The position numbers and the translations under genes are program-made. Shown piece by piece: positions 16,786 to 24,478 of a DNA stretch of 64,000 nucleotides. The number at the start of each line of letters is the position of its first letter. Position 1 is the first letter of the stretch. The notes under the pieces were generated by a model that worked only from the letters and a program-made list of their open reading frames with translations, did no database searches and was not told the DNA's origin. This DNA is from Pseudomonadota bacterium (GTDB lineage: Bacteria; Pseudomonadota; Alphaproteobacteria; Rhodobacterales; Rhodobacteraceae): contig JAJXZX010000005.1 in the NCBI GenBank assembly GCA_021779835.1, forward strand, positions 1 to 64,000. The letters are read 5' to 3'.

Positions 16786-18117
16786 TCAGACGTAATCAGC
16801 CCGACTCAGCCCGTATTTCGCCATTTTCTCATTCAACGTGCGGCGCGGCAAGCAAAGCTCTTCCATCACCGCGACAATCGACCCGCGATGCCGCCGCATC
16901 GTGTTATCGATCAGCATCCGCTCGAACGCCTCGACATAGTCCTTCAACGGCTTGCCTTCGGTCGTCATCGCCGGCCCCGCCGCCTCGTTATCCGCCATCA
17001 AAAGCGAGGCAATCGAGCCCGAGCCGCGCCGGTTCTGCAAAACCGCCCGCTCTGCCACGTTCACCAACTGCCGCACGTTCCCCGGCCACGGCGCCTGCAA
17101 CAGCTGCGCCGCCTCTTGCGCCGTCACGGCGGGCGCTTCACAGCCGTAGTCGTCGGCGAACTGCTCTGCCATGCGGATGAACAGCGTCAGAATATCCTCG
17201 CCCCGCGTCCGGAGTGGAGGCAGCGTGATTTTCAGCGCCGCGAGCCGGTAATAAAGGTCAGGGCGCAAGGAATCCTCGACCGTCTTGTCTGGCGCATGTT
17301 CGTTACAGATCGCGATGATGCGGGTATCGGCAGGCATTCCCTGATCGTTAATCATGGTCAAAAGGCGCGCCTGCATGCCTTGGCTCAGCGCCTCGATATC
17401 TTCCAGACACAACGTCCCGCCGCGCGCTTCCTCGACCAGAGGCAAACCAGTGCCCTCTTCCGTCGGACCAAACAGCCGCGTCGCCAGCGCATCTTCGGAA
17501 AACGCGGCGCAAGAGATGGTGACAAACTTCCGCCCCGCGCGCGGCCCCACCGCGTGCAGCGCGTGCGCCACCAAGGTTTTGCCGGTGCCCGTCTCGCCAT
17601 CGATCAGCACATGGCCATCCGCCTGCCCCAGATCAAGGATATCTTCGCGCAGCCGCTCCATCACCGGCGAGGTGCCAATCAGTTTGCGCATCAAAACCGT
17701 GCCGTCCGACAATTCGCGCCGCAACGCGCGGTTATCCAGCGTCAGCCGCCGCGTCTGGGTGGCGCGCTTGGCCAGTTCGGTCATGCGGTCGGGGTTGAAG
17801 GGTTTCTCAAGGAAATCGAACGCGCCCAGCCGCATCGCCTCGACCGCCATCGGCACGTCGCCATGCCCGGTAATCATGATGACCGGCAGGCCGGAATCCA
17901 TGCTCATCAACCGCTTGAGGAAGGCCATGCCATCCATGCCCGGCATCTTTATGTCGCTGACCACGACGCCCGCAAAATCCGCGCCGATGCTTTTCAGCGC
18001 CTCTTCGGCAGAGCCATAGGCCTCGGTATCGAACCCCGACAGCGCCAGCCACTGGCTGATCGATTGCCGCATGTCCTGCTCGTCGTCGACGATCGCCACT
18101 TTCATCGCACGCGCCAT
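16786..18117 (-). CDS. dctD: DctD-like response regulator lacking the GAFTGA loop
   Basis: A 443-residue NtrC-family regulator paired with the DctB-like kinase just upstream. Receiver domain: phospho-Asp55 in VVSDIKMPG, with Lys at the end of FLEKPF. AAA+ domain: Walker A GETGTGKT (174-181) and a modified Walker B GGTLCLEDIEA. A C-terminal Fis-type helix-turn-helix lies at about 415-440. Between LFG (215-217) and the Walker B strand, the sigma-54-contacting GAFTGA segment is absent: the chain runs directly GPTEEGTGLPLVEEARGG. Such regulators are known to work without sigma-54 in Rhodobacter (NtrC, HupR type). Control of C4-dicarboxylate uptake is inferred; no dctPQM genes are nearby. Confidence 0.85.
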   Translation of the reverse strand: MARAMKVAIVDDEQDMRQSISQWLALSGFDTEAYGSAEEALKSIGADFAGVVVSDIKMPGMDGMAFLKRLMSMDSGLPVIMITGHGDVPMAVEAMRLGAFDFLEKPFNPDRMTELAKRATQTRRLTLDNRALRRELSDGTVLMRKLIGTSPVMERLREDILDLGQADGHVLIDGETGTGKTLVAHALHAVGPRAGRKFVTISCAAFSEDALATRLFGPTEEGTGLPLVEEARGGTLCLEDIEALSQGMQARLLTMINDQGMPADTRIIAICNEHAPDKTVEDSLRPDLYYRLAALKITLPPLRTRGEDILTLFIRMAEQFADDYGCEAPAVTAQEAAQLLQAPWPGNVRQLVNVAERAVLQNRRGSGSIASLLMADNEAAGPAMTTEGKPLKDYVEAFERMLIDNTMRRHRGSIVAVMEELCLPRRTLNEKMAKYGLSRADYV

Positions 18118-18122
18118 CAGGT

Positions 18123-19886
18123 CTACTCCGCTGCTTCAATGTCTTTTTGCAATATGGGCAACTGCACTTCGAATACAGCCCCCCCGCCCTCGCCATTATG
18201 GGCGGTCAGGCGTCCGCCCAAGTCCTTGACGATGCCCGAGGAGATGGCAAGCCCCAAGCCGACGCCCTCGCCTGGGCGTTTGGTGGTGTAGAACGGCTCA
18301 AACAGCGCGTCGAGGTTGGCGATGCCATGGCCGTTGTCGCGCACCGAAAGCGTGGCGGTTTCACCGGCGGACAGGAAGATGTCGATCTTGGCGTCGGCCT
18401 CGCCCTTGGTCGCGTCAAGCGCGTTGCGCAGCAGGTTGATGATGACCTGCTCCAGCCGGATGCGGTCGGCCATCACCATCACCGGCGTGCGCGGCAGGGT
18501 GCGCGTGATCTTGACGGCGCGGGTTTTCAACTGCGGCTCCATCATCGACAAGGCCACGGAAACACAGGATTTTACGTCGATCGGCTCGAACGCCTGCCCG
18601 CCCTTGCGCGCATAGCTTTTCAACTGACGCGTGATGGCGCCCATGCGTTCGATCAGGTCGTCGATGCGCTGAAACGACGACAGTGCCTCATCAGGGCGCT
18701 TGCGTTGCAGCAAGAGCCGCGCGCCTGCCAGATAGGTTTTCATCGCGGCGAGCGGCTGGTTCAACTCGTGGCTGACCGCCGCCGCCATCTCGCCCAGGGC
18801 GGCGAGTTTGGAGGACTGCGCGAGGGTCTGTTCGGCCACGGCGAGGTCCTTTTGCACCCGCTCGCGTTCAGCGACTTCCCGCTGGAGGCGGGCGTTCAAC
18901 TGGCGCAGTTCCGCCGACTCGCGTTGGAACAGCGCCGATTGCGACAGGGCACGGCGCGACAGGATGTAGAAGGTCAGCGCCAGAAGGATCGCGAAGCCCA
19001 TGATTTCCAGCGCCAAAACGCCATTGACCTGATCGCGGATCGAATCATACCGGGTGAAAGAGGTCAGCGTCCAACCGTGGAACGGGATCGGGGTCGAGTT
19101 CTTCATCACCGCCATGCCGCGCAGATAGGCGTCGGGGCGCGCCTGCGTCCAATCGGCGGTGACGTTCCACGCCCGCTCAATCGCCGAGGGCGCGTCGCGC
19201 ACCGCAAGCGCCTCTTTCAGCGTCAGCCCGCGCCAGCGCGGCTCGGTTGACAGGATGACGTAACCCTCTGTATCCGAAGCAATTACCGCGTCAGAGAACC
19301 CGGCCCAGCTTTTCTCGAACTTGTTGAGGTCAACCTCCACCACCACCACGCCAATCGAGGCATTGTTGGCGGTGACGTTGCGCGAATAGCTGAATTCATA
19401 GCCGCCCGCATCGCGGCGGTTGACGGTAAACACCGAGTCCTTGGAGCGTTGCGCCTCGACAAAGGACGCGTTGGCCCGGAGGTTGGCGCCGATGCGGTTG
19501 CGGTCGGTAGAGCCAACCACGCGGCCATCGGAATCCAGCAGCAAAATCGAGGCCGCGCCGATTTCGGTTTGCAGCGACATCAGGCGCTGCGAGGTCGAGG
19601 TGAAATCGGTCGTGGTCAGCGCCTGAATCAGCGCCGGATCGCGCGCCAGCAGCAAAGGCACCACCGAGGTGCGTTGCAACTCGCTCATCACGTTGCCGGA
19701 ATAAAGCGCAAGGCGAAGTTCGGCGCGGTTGCGCGTCGTTTCCAAAAAGCGTTGCGTCAGGATGGAATTTGTCATGTAAACCAAGACAATAGCCACACCG
19801 ATCAACAGGGCCACAACGATACGCGCCACCCAAGGCTTGCGCCGGGGCGGGTCGCTTAGCAGATCGTCGGTATCGGTCAGGGCCAT
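18123..19886 (-). CDS. dctB: DctB-like sensor histidine kinase
   Basis: An inner-membrane histidine kinase of 587 residues from the ATG at 19886; an in-frame TTG at 19946 would add 20 residues and overlap purQ. It has a membrane helix (21-40), a periplasmic double-PDC/Cache sensor (about 45-285), a second helix (288-310), a coiled coil, then the H-box AAVSHELNQPLAA (His373). The N-box is NLLRNALDA, with G-boxes DNGHGI and GEGVGLGLAIS. DctB kinases sense periplasmic C4-dicarboxylates such as succinate and fumarate. The stop is 5 bp before dctD, so the pair is co-transcribed, possibly also reading on from purQ. Confidence 0.88.
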   Translation of the reverse strand: MALTDTDDLLSDPPRRKPWVARIVVALLIGVAIVLVYMTNSILTQRFLETTRNRAELRLALYSGNVMSELQRTSVVPLLLARDPALIQALTTTDFTSTSQRLMSLQTEIGAASILLLDSDGRVVGSTDRNRIGANLRANASFVEAQRSKDSVFTVNRRDAGGYEFSYSRNVTANNASIGVVVVEVDLNKFEKSWAGFSDAVIASDTEGYVILSTEPRWRGLTLKEALAVRDAPSAIERAWNVTADWTQARPDAYLRGMAVMKNSTPIPFHGWTLTSFTRYDSIRDQVNGVLALEIMGFAILLALTFYILSRRALSQSALFQRESAELRQLNARLQREVAERERVQKDLAVAEQTLAQSSKLAALGEMAAAVSHELNQPLAAMKTYLAGARLLLQRKRPDEALSSFQRIDDLIERMGAITRQLKSYARKGGQAFEPIDVKSCVSVALSMMEPQLKTRAVKITRTLPRTPVMVMADRIRLEQVIINLLRNALDATKGEADAKIDIFLSAGETATLSVRDNGHGIANLDALFEPFYTTKRPGEGVGLGLAISSGIVKDLGGRLTAHNGEGGGAVFEVQLPILQKDIEAAE

Positions 19887-19932
19887 GCGCAGAGGATACA
19901 GCGCCCGGCGCGCCGCCTCAAGCCACCGCGGG

Positions 19933-20601
19933 TCAGGCCGCGACAAGCGCCGTCATCAGCGAGCGGAAAAGCACCGATCCGTCGGTGCCGCCCTGCGCGG
20001 GGTCGATGCAGCGTTCGGGGTGGGGCATCATGCCCAAAACGCGGCGGTTTTCCGACAGGATGCCCGCGATATCGGCCACGGCGCCGTTGGGGTTTTGCAT
20101 ATAGGTGAAGGCGATGCGGTCCTCGGCCTTGAGGCGGGCGACGAGGTCGGCGTCGGCGGTGTAATTGCCGTCGTGGTGCGCGATCGGCACCGAGGCGATG
20201 GTGCCGCGCGACCAGCCGGAGGTGAAGGCGCTATCAGTGGTCTCGACACGCAAGTCCACGGATTTGCACACAAATTTCAGCCCCGCATTGCGCATCAGCG
20301 CGCCGGGGAGCAGGCCGGTTTCGGTCAGCACCTGAAAGCCGTTGCAGACGCCCAGCACATAGCCGCCGCGCCCGGCATGGGCGATCACCGCCTGCGCGAT
20401 GGGCGAGCGGGCGGCGATGGCGCCGCAGCGCAGGTAGTCGCCAAAGGAAAAGCCGCCGGGGATGCCGACCACGTCTATGTCCTTGGGAAGACTGGTATCT
20501 TTGTGCCAGATGCGCACCACCTCGGCCCCTGCCGCCTTGAAGGCTACGGCCAGATCACGATCACAGTTCGACCCCGGAAAGGTGATGACGGCAGCTTTCA
20601 T
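19933..20601 (-). CDS. purQ: phosphoribosylformylglycinamidine synthase, glutaminase subunit
   Basis: PurQ supplies ammonia from glutamine to PurL for the fourth step of purine synthesis. The 222-residue class I glutaminase shows the nucleophile elbow GVCNGFQ and the catalytic His-Glu in MMPHPERC. The start at 20601 (MKAAVITFPGSNCD) has AAGGGG at proper distance and fits family N-termini; the frame extends further upstream only by chance. PurS is encoded upstream but separated from purQ by an alcohol dehydrogenase gene. Confidence 0.96.
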   Translation of the reverse strand: MKAAVITFPGSNCDRDLAVAFKAAGAEVVRIWHKDTSLPKDIDVVGIPGGFSFGDYLRCGAIAARSPIAQAVIAHAGRGGYVLGVCNGFQVLTETGLLPGALMRNAGLKFVCKSVDLRVETTDSAFTSGWSRGTIASVPIAHHDGNYTADADLVARLKAEDRIAFTYMQNPNGAVADIAGILSENRRVLGMMPHPERCIDPAQGGTDGSVLFRSLMTALVAA

Positions 20602-20684
20602 GGCAGACCCCTTGGATGCTTTGGATGGGGCCTGATAGCGCAAATGGGGCCTGCGTTCCAGCCCCAACCGGGGGAGCGCGCGGG

Positions 20685-20727
20685 CGTATGGAAAGCGTAT
20701 GTAAATCGTATGTTTTTCATACATACG
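20685..20727 (-). repeat. CATACG 11-bp phased repeat, copy A
   Basis: On the minus strand this reads as an inverted CGTATG, a short TATGAAAAA spacer, then three CATACG units whose starts are exactly 11 bp apart (spacers ATTTA and CTTTC). On the plus strand the CGTATG hexamers are at 20685-20690, 20696-20701 and 20707-20712, and the inverted copy is at 20722-20727. It sits between the alcohol dehydrogenase and purQ. Two related copies lie near 51.35 and 51.48 kb. Confidence 0.85.
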
Positions 20728-20752
20728 ATATGCGCATTGGCCGCAGGCGGCG

Positions 20753-21793
20753 TCAGCGCGTGAAATCGGTGATGACGGCGACGCCGGGGGCGGCGGGGGC
20801 GTCGAAGGCGCGCAGTTCCTCGGTCGCCTGGCTGAGCACGATGCGGCGCGCGATCAGGGGCGAGAGGTCAACGTGGCCGCCCTCGATCAGGCTGAACAGG
20901 CTGGGGTAGCGCCAGCCCGGCATACCGCGCGTGCCGTAGATCGCCAGTTGGCCGGAATAGACCGCGTCCATCGGCAGGCGCATGGTGAGGTGGTCGCCCG
21001 CGGGCATACCGATCTGCACCATGCGGCCCCGTTTGCGCAAAGAGCGGATGGCGGCGACGGTGGTTGCCTCGATCCCCAGCGCCTCGATCGCGACATGGGC
21101 GCCGCCGCCGGTGAGGTCGCGGATGGCGGCGGCGGCATCGACCTCTGCCGCGTTCACCACCGCGTCGGCGCCGAGGCGTTTGGCGTAGGCGAGTTTTTCG
21201 GGCACCACATCGACCACCACGACCCGCGCGCCGATGGCACGGGCGAGCAGCATGGCGGACAGGCCGACGCCACCGCCACCGATCACCGCGAGCCACTCGC
21301 CGGGGGCAAGCGCGGCGCGGTCGGTCAGCGCTTGCCATGCTGTCGTGACGCGGCAGCCAAGCGCGGCGGCCAAAGCAGGCTCCATCCCCTCGGGCAGGCG
21401 CGCGAGGTTGGCGTCGGCGTGCGGCACGGCGATGCGTTCGGCAAAAGCGCCGGCTTGGGTGAAGCCGGGAAGCGCTTGGGTGGCGCAGATGGTCTGGTGC
21501 CCGGCGCGGCAATCGGGACAGGTGCCGCAGGCGAGGATGAAGGGCGCGATGACGCGGTCGCCCGCGCGCCAGCCGGTGACGAGGGGGCCGGTTTCCTCGA
21601 CCACGCCGCAATATTCGTGGCCGGGGATATGGGGTAGCGGCACCGGGTCGCCGCCGGTCCAGGCGTGCCAGTCAGAGCGGCACACGCCGCAGGCCAGCAC
21701 GCGCAACACCACGCCATCGGCGGGGCACACCGGGTCCGCGACCTGTGTCAGTTCCAGCGGCGCGCGGAAACCGGTCAGCAGGGCGGCGCGCAT
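20753..21793 (-). CDS. zinc-dependent medium-chain alcohol dehydrogenase
   Basis: A 346-residue NAD(P)-dependent alcohol dehydrogenase. Catalytic zinc ligands are visible in CGVCRSD (Cys38 region), GHEYCG (His-Glu) and the later Cys150 region. The structural zinc motif is CGTCPDCRAGHQTIC, and the Rossmann loop is GGGGVGLSA. It has no evident role in purine synthesis, yet lies between purS (1 bp away) and purQ on the same strand, and so is probably expressed with them. The substrate is unknown; many relatives act on small alcohols or formaldehyde adducts. Confidence 0.9.
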   Translation of the reverse strand: MRAALLTGFRAPLELTQVADPVCPADGVVLRVLACGVCRSDWHAWTGGDPVPLPHIPGHEYCGVVEETGPLVTGWRAGDRVIAPFILACGTCPDCRAGHQTICATQALPGFTQAGAFAERIAVPHADANLARLPEGMEPALAAALGCRVTTAWQALTDRAALAPGEWLAVIGGGGVGLSAMLLARAIGARVVVVDVVPEKLAYAKRLGADAVVNAAEVDAAAAIRDLTGGGAHVAIEALGIEATTVAAIRSLRKRGRMVQIGMPAGDHLTMRLPMDAVYSGQLAIYGTRGMPGWRYPSLFSLIEGGHVDLSPLIARRIVLSQATEELRAFDAPAAPGVAVITDFTR

Positions 21794-21794
21794 C

Positions 21795-22034
21795 TCAGGC
21801 GATCTCGACCGTGTATTTCTCGATCACGGTGTTGGCGAGCAGCTTTTCACACATCGCGCGCACCTCGGCCTCGGCGGCTTTGCGGTCGGTGGCGGCGAGG
21901 TCGAGTTCGATCACCTTGCCCTGACGGACGGCATCGACGCCGGAAAAGCCCAGCGTGCCAAGCGCGTGTTTGACCGCCTCGCCCTGCGGGTCAAGCACAC
22001 CATCCTTCAGCATCACATGCACACGCGCTTTCAT
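21795..22034 (-). CDS. purS: phosphoribosylformylglycinamidine synthase subunit PurS
   Basis: A 79-residue PurS, the small structural subunit that bridges PurQ and PurL in the three-part FGAM synthase. The sequence MKARVHVMLKDGVLDPQGEAV and the closing VIEKYTVEIA are characteristic, and the length is normal. It lies 12 bp after purC. In related genomes purQ normally follows directly; here an alcohol dehydrogenase intervenes. Confidence 0.93.
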   Translation of the reverse strand: MKARVHVMLKDGVLDPQGEAVKHALGTLGFSGVDAVRQGKVIELDLAATDRKAAEAEVRAMCEKLLANTVIEKYTVEIA

Positions 22035-22046
22035 GGTTTTGGCCCC

Positions 22047-22808
22047 TCAGTTGATCAGTGTCGGTTTGGTTGCATGGGTGACGTTCGAGGGCAGGACGCC
22101 CAGACGACGCGCCACTTCGGTATAGGCGTCCGGCATCGCGGCGGGATCGCGGCGGATTTGGTCGCGCTCCAGATGCTCATCGACGCGCAAATCCCACAGG
22201 CGGCAGGAATCCGGGCTGATTTCGTCGGCGACGATCAGGCGTTGGAAGTCGCCTTCCCAGACGCGGCCGACCTCGATCTTGAAATCGGCGAGGCGGATGC
22301 CGACGCCCAGCATGACGCCCGACATGAAATCGTTGACGCGCAGCGCGAGCGCCACCATGTCGTCAAGATCCTGTTGCCCGGCCCAGCCGAAGGCGATGAT
22401 GTGTTCCTCGGAGACCAGCGGATCGTCGAGCTTGTCGTCCTTGAAGTAGAACTCGACAATCGGGCGCGGCAGGGCGGTGCCTTCGGGGATGCCAAGGCGG
22501 GTCGAGATCGAGCCTGCGGCGTAGTTGCGCACCACGACCTCGATCGGGATGATTTCGGCGGCGCGGATCAGTTGTTCGCGCATGTTGATGCGGCGGATGA
22601 AATGGGTGGGCACGCCGATGGCGTTCAGCCCGGTCATGAAGAATTCCGACAGGCGGTTGTTCAACACGCCTTTCCCCTCGACCACGTCCTTTTTCAGGGC
22701 GTTTACCGGGGTGGCGTCATCCTTGAAATACTGCACAAAGGTTCCGGGCTCGGGGCCTTCGTAAAGGATCTTGGCCTTCCCCTCGAATATTTTCTTGCGC
22801 CGCGCCAT
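22047..22808 (-). CDS. purC: phosphoribosylaminoimidazole-succinocarboxamide synthase
   Basis: SAICAR synthetase, 253 residues, joining aspartate to CAIR with ATP in purine synthesis. Seen motifs are [13 protein letters not shown] at the N-terminus, TDF-like [22 protein letters not shown] and the late [22 protein letters not shown] metal-binding region. The ATG at 22808 has GGAG 6 bases upstream; the longer frame upstream crosses the promoter and hairpin and is rejected. It is the first gene of the purC-purS-ADH-purQ unit. Confidence 0.96.
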   Translation of the reverse strand: MARRKKIFEGKAKILYEGPEPGTFVQYFKDDATPVNALKKDVVEGKGVLNNRLSEFFMTGLNAIGVPTHFIRRINMREQLIRAAEIIPIEVVVRNYAAGSISTRLGIPEGTALPRPIVEFYFKDDKLDDPLVSEEHIIAFGWAGQQDLDDMVALALRVNDFMSGVMLGVGIRLADFKIEVGRVWEGDFQRLIVADEISPDSCRLWDLRVDEHLERDQIRRDPAAMPDAYTEVARRLGVLPSNVTHATKPTLIN

Positions 22809-22815
22809 GGTAACT

Positions 22816-22839
22816 CCGATCCGCATGCGGACGGATCGG
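22816..22839 (-). promoter_or_regulatory. hairpin covering the purC ribosome-binding site
   Basis: A perfect 8-bp inverted repeat CCGATCCG/CGGATCGG with an 8-base loop. In the transcript its 3' arm includes part of the GGAG Shine-Dalgarno (22814-22817) of purC, so folding would limit translation. A regulatory role is inferred. Confidence 0.5.
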
Positions 22840-22856
22840 TCCGCGCGCTCGGGCCC

Positions 22857-22885
22857 GCTATATGCCATGATCCACTTTGTCGCAA
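22857..22885 (-). promoter_or_regulatory. sigma-70 type promoter of purC
   Basis: On the minus strand, TTGCGA (22885-22880), a 17-bp spacer, and TATAGC (22862-22857). The predicted transcript starts near 22850 and includes the hairpin at 22816-22839. Confidence 0.6.
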
Positions 22886-22960
22886 GGCCGCGCCGGGGCT
22901 TGTGGCGCAGGCATGTCATACGCATATGCAAGGTATCATCACGAAAACGAGAGGCTAAAA

Positions 22961-23275
22961 ATGAGCACCTTTGACGAACGTGAGACCGCGTTTGAGGCGA
23001 AATTCGCCCATGACGAGGAGATGCAGTTCAAGGCCGAGGCGCGCGCCAATCGGGCGCTGGGGCTGTGGGCGGCCGGGTTGCTGGGGTTGAGCGGCGATGC
23101 AGCGGCGGCGTATGCCGCAACGGTGGTCAGCGCCGATGTGACCGAGGCCGGGCCGCATGACGTCCTGCGCAAGGTCAGCGCCGATCTGGGCGACCGCGCG
23201 ACGCCCGCGGCCGTTCGCGCCAAACGGGCCGAATGTCTGGTGATTGCCAAGGGCGAGTTGGTGGGCAAGGCGTAA
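22961..23275 (+). CDS. F1F0-ATPase inhibitor subunit zeta (DUF1476)
   Basis: A 104-residue protein of the DUF1476 family, shown in Paracoccus and relatives to be the zeta subunit that blocks reverse rotation of the alphaproteobacterial F1-ATPase. The N-terminal inhibitory segment [24 protein letters not shown], followed by the helical bundle with LWAAGLLGL, fits the family closely. It is divergent from purC and stands alone; ATP synthase genes are not in the window. The ATG at 22961 is preceded by a GAGG ribosome-binding site. Confidence 0.88.
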   Translation: MSTFDERETAFEAKFAHDEEMQFKAEARANRALGLWAAGLLGLSGDAAAAYAATVVSADVTEAGPHDVLRKVSADLGDRATPAAVRAKRAECLVIAKGELVGKA

Positions 23276-23398
23276 CCATCGCCCGGCGCATCATCTTGAT
23301 GCAGAGAATGGGTTTGCCAGCGCGGCCCCAGCGTGCGAAATCAGGCGGGACCGGCGCTGGCCGGTCACCCGTGCAATTTCCAAGACTGAGGTGCTGCG

Positions 23399-24406
23399 AT
23401 GAGCGACCTGCTGGCAACCCTGCTTTCCACCCGCGACTGGCTGATGGCCGATGGCGCGACCGGGACCAACCTGTTCAACATGGGGCTGTCCTCGGGCGAC
23501 GCGCCGGAGATGTGGAACATCGAGAAGGCGGACAACATCCGCAAGCTGTATCAGGGCGCGGTGGATGCGGGCAGCGACATCTTCCTGACCAACTCTTTCG
23601 GCGCCAATGCCAGCCGGCTGAAGCTGCACAATTTGCAGGGCCGCACGCATGAGTTGAACAAGATCGCCGCCGAACTGGGCCGCGAGATTGCCGACAAGGC
23701 GGGGCGTCCGGTGGTGGTGGCAGGCTCGATGGGGCCGACCGGCGAGATTTTCGCGCCGATGGGCAGCATGACGCATGAGATCGCGGTAGAGGTGTTCCAC
23801 GAGCAGGCCGAGGGGCTGAAAGCGGGCGGCGCGGATGTGCTGTGGGTCGAGACGATTTCGGCGGCGGAAGAATTCCGCGCGGCGGCGGAAGCGGCGCGGC
23901 TGGCGGGGATGCCGTGGTGCGGCACCATGAGTTTCGATACCGCCGGGCGCACCATGATGGGCATCACCTCTGCCAGCCTTGCCGATCTGGTGGAAAAGCT
24001 GCCGCATCCTCCGCTGGCGTTTGGCGCGAACTGCGGTGTGGGCGCGTCGGACCTGATGCGCACCATTCTGGGCTTTGCGGCGCAAGGATCAGCGCTGCCG
24101 ATCATTGCCAAGGGCAATGCGGGCATCCCGAAATATCACGACGGCCATATCCATTACGACGGCACGCCCGCGCTGATGGCGGAATATGCGGTGCTGGCGC
24201 GCGATGCGGGGGCCAAGATCATCGGCGGTTGCTGTGGCACCATGCCGGAGCATCTGCGCGCCATGCATGAGGCGCTGATGACGCGCCCGCGCGGGCCGCG
24301 CCCGACGTTGGAGCTGATCGCGGAAAAACTGGGCGGATTCTCATCGGCCTCGGATGGCACTGGCGACGATGCCGGCCCGGTGCGACGGGTGCGGCGGCGG
24401 GGATAA
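23399..24406 (+). CDS. bmt: homocysteine S-methyltransferase component (Bmt-type) of split methionine synthase
   Basis: A 335-residue homocysteine S-methyltransferase domain protein. Zinc-binding cysteines are seen in GANCGVG and GGCCGTMPEH, and the start MADGATGTNLF is typical of the family. Databases call it betaine-homocysteine methyltransferase. In Rhodobacterales this protein acts as the homocysteine-binding part of a split, cobalamin-dependent methionine synthase, together with a separate corrinoid protein and a pterin-binding protein. The corrinoid partner (25744) and DUF1638 (26710) are nearby, supporting that role. A hairpin follows the stop. Confidence 0.88.
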   Translation: MSDLLATLLSTRDWLMADGATGTNLFNMGLSSGDAPEMWNIEKADNIRKLYQGAVDAGSDIFLTNSFGANASRLKLHNLQGRTHELNKIAAELGREIADKAGRPVVVAGSMGPTGEIFAPMGSMTHEIAVEVFHEQAEGLKAGGADVLWVETISAAEEFRAAAEAARLAGMPWCGTMSFDTAGRTMMGITSASLADLVEKLPHPPLAFGANCGVGASDLMRTILGFAAQGSALPIIAKGNAGIPKYHDGHIHYDGTPALMAEYAVLARDAGAKIIGGCCGTMPEHLRAMHEALMTRPRGPRPTLELIAEKLGGFSSASDGTGDDAGPVRRVRRRG

Positions 24407-24416
24407 CGAGACAAGG

Positions 24417-24447
24417 CCGGGGCTCTGCCCCGGACCCCGGAGTATTT
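24417..24447 (+). terminator. terminator-like hairpin with GGAGTATTT tail
   Basis: CCGGGGC/GCCCCGG (24417-24433, loop TCT) follows the bmt stop by 10 bases and leads into CCCCGGAGTATTTGC. The GGAGTATTT tail matches the recurrent intergenic element seen at 29770-29839 and 51410-51424. Confidence 0.6.
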
Positions 24448-24478
24448 GCACCAGGAGAAATCGTGGGCGCGGATTTGC

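Noticed and set aside
19887-19946. TTG start for dctB giving 20 extra residues
   Set aside because: It would overlap purQ by 14 bases and lacks a ribosome-binding site; the ATG at 19886 still includes both membrane helices. Not fully excluded.
23276-23398. Riboswitch before bmt (SAM- or B12-type)
   Set aside because: The 123-bp gap has GC-rich inverted segments but no B12-box or SAM-class core that I can recognise.
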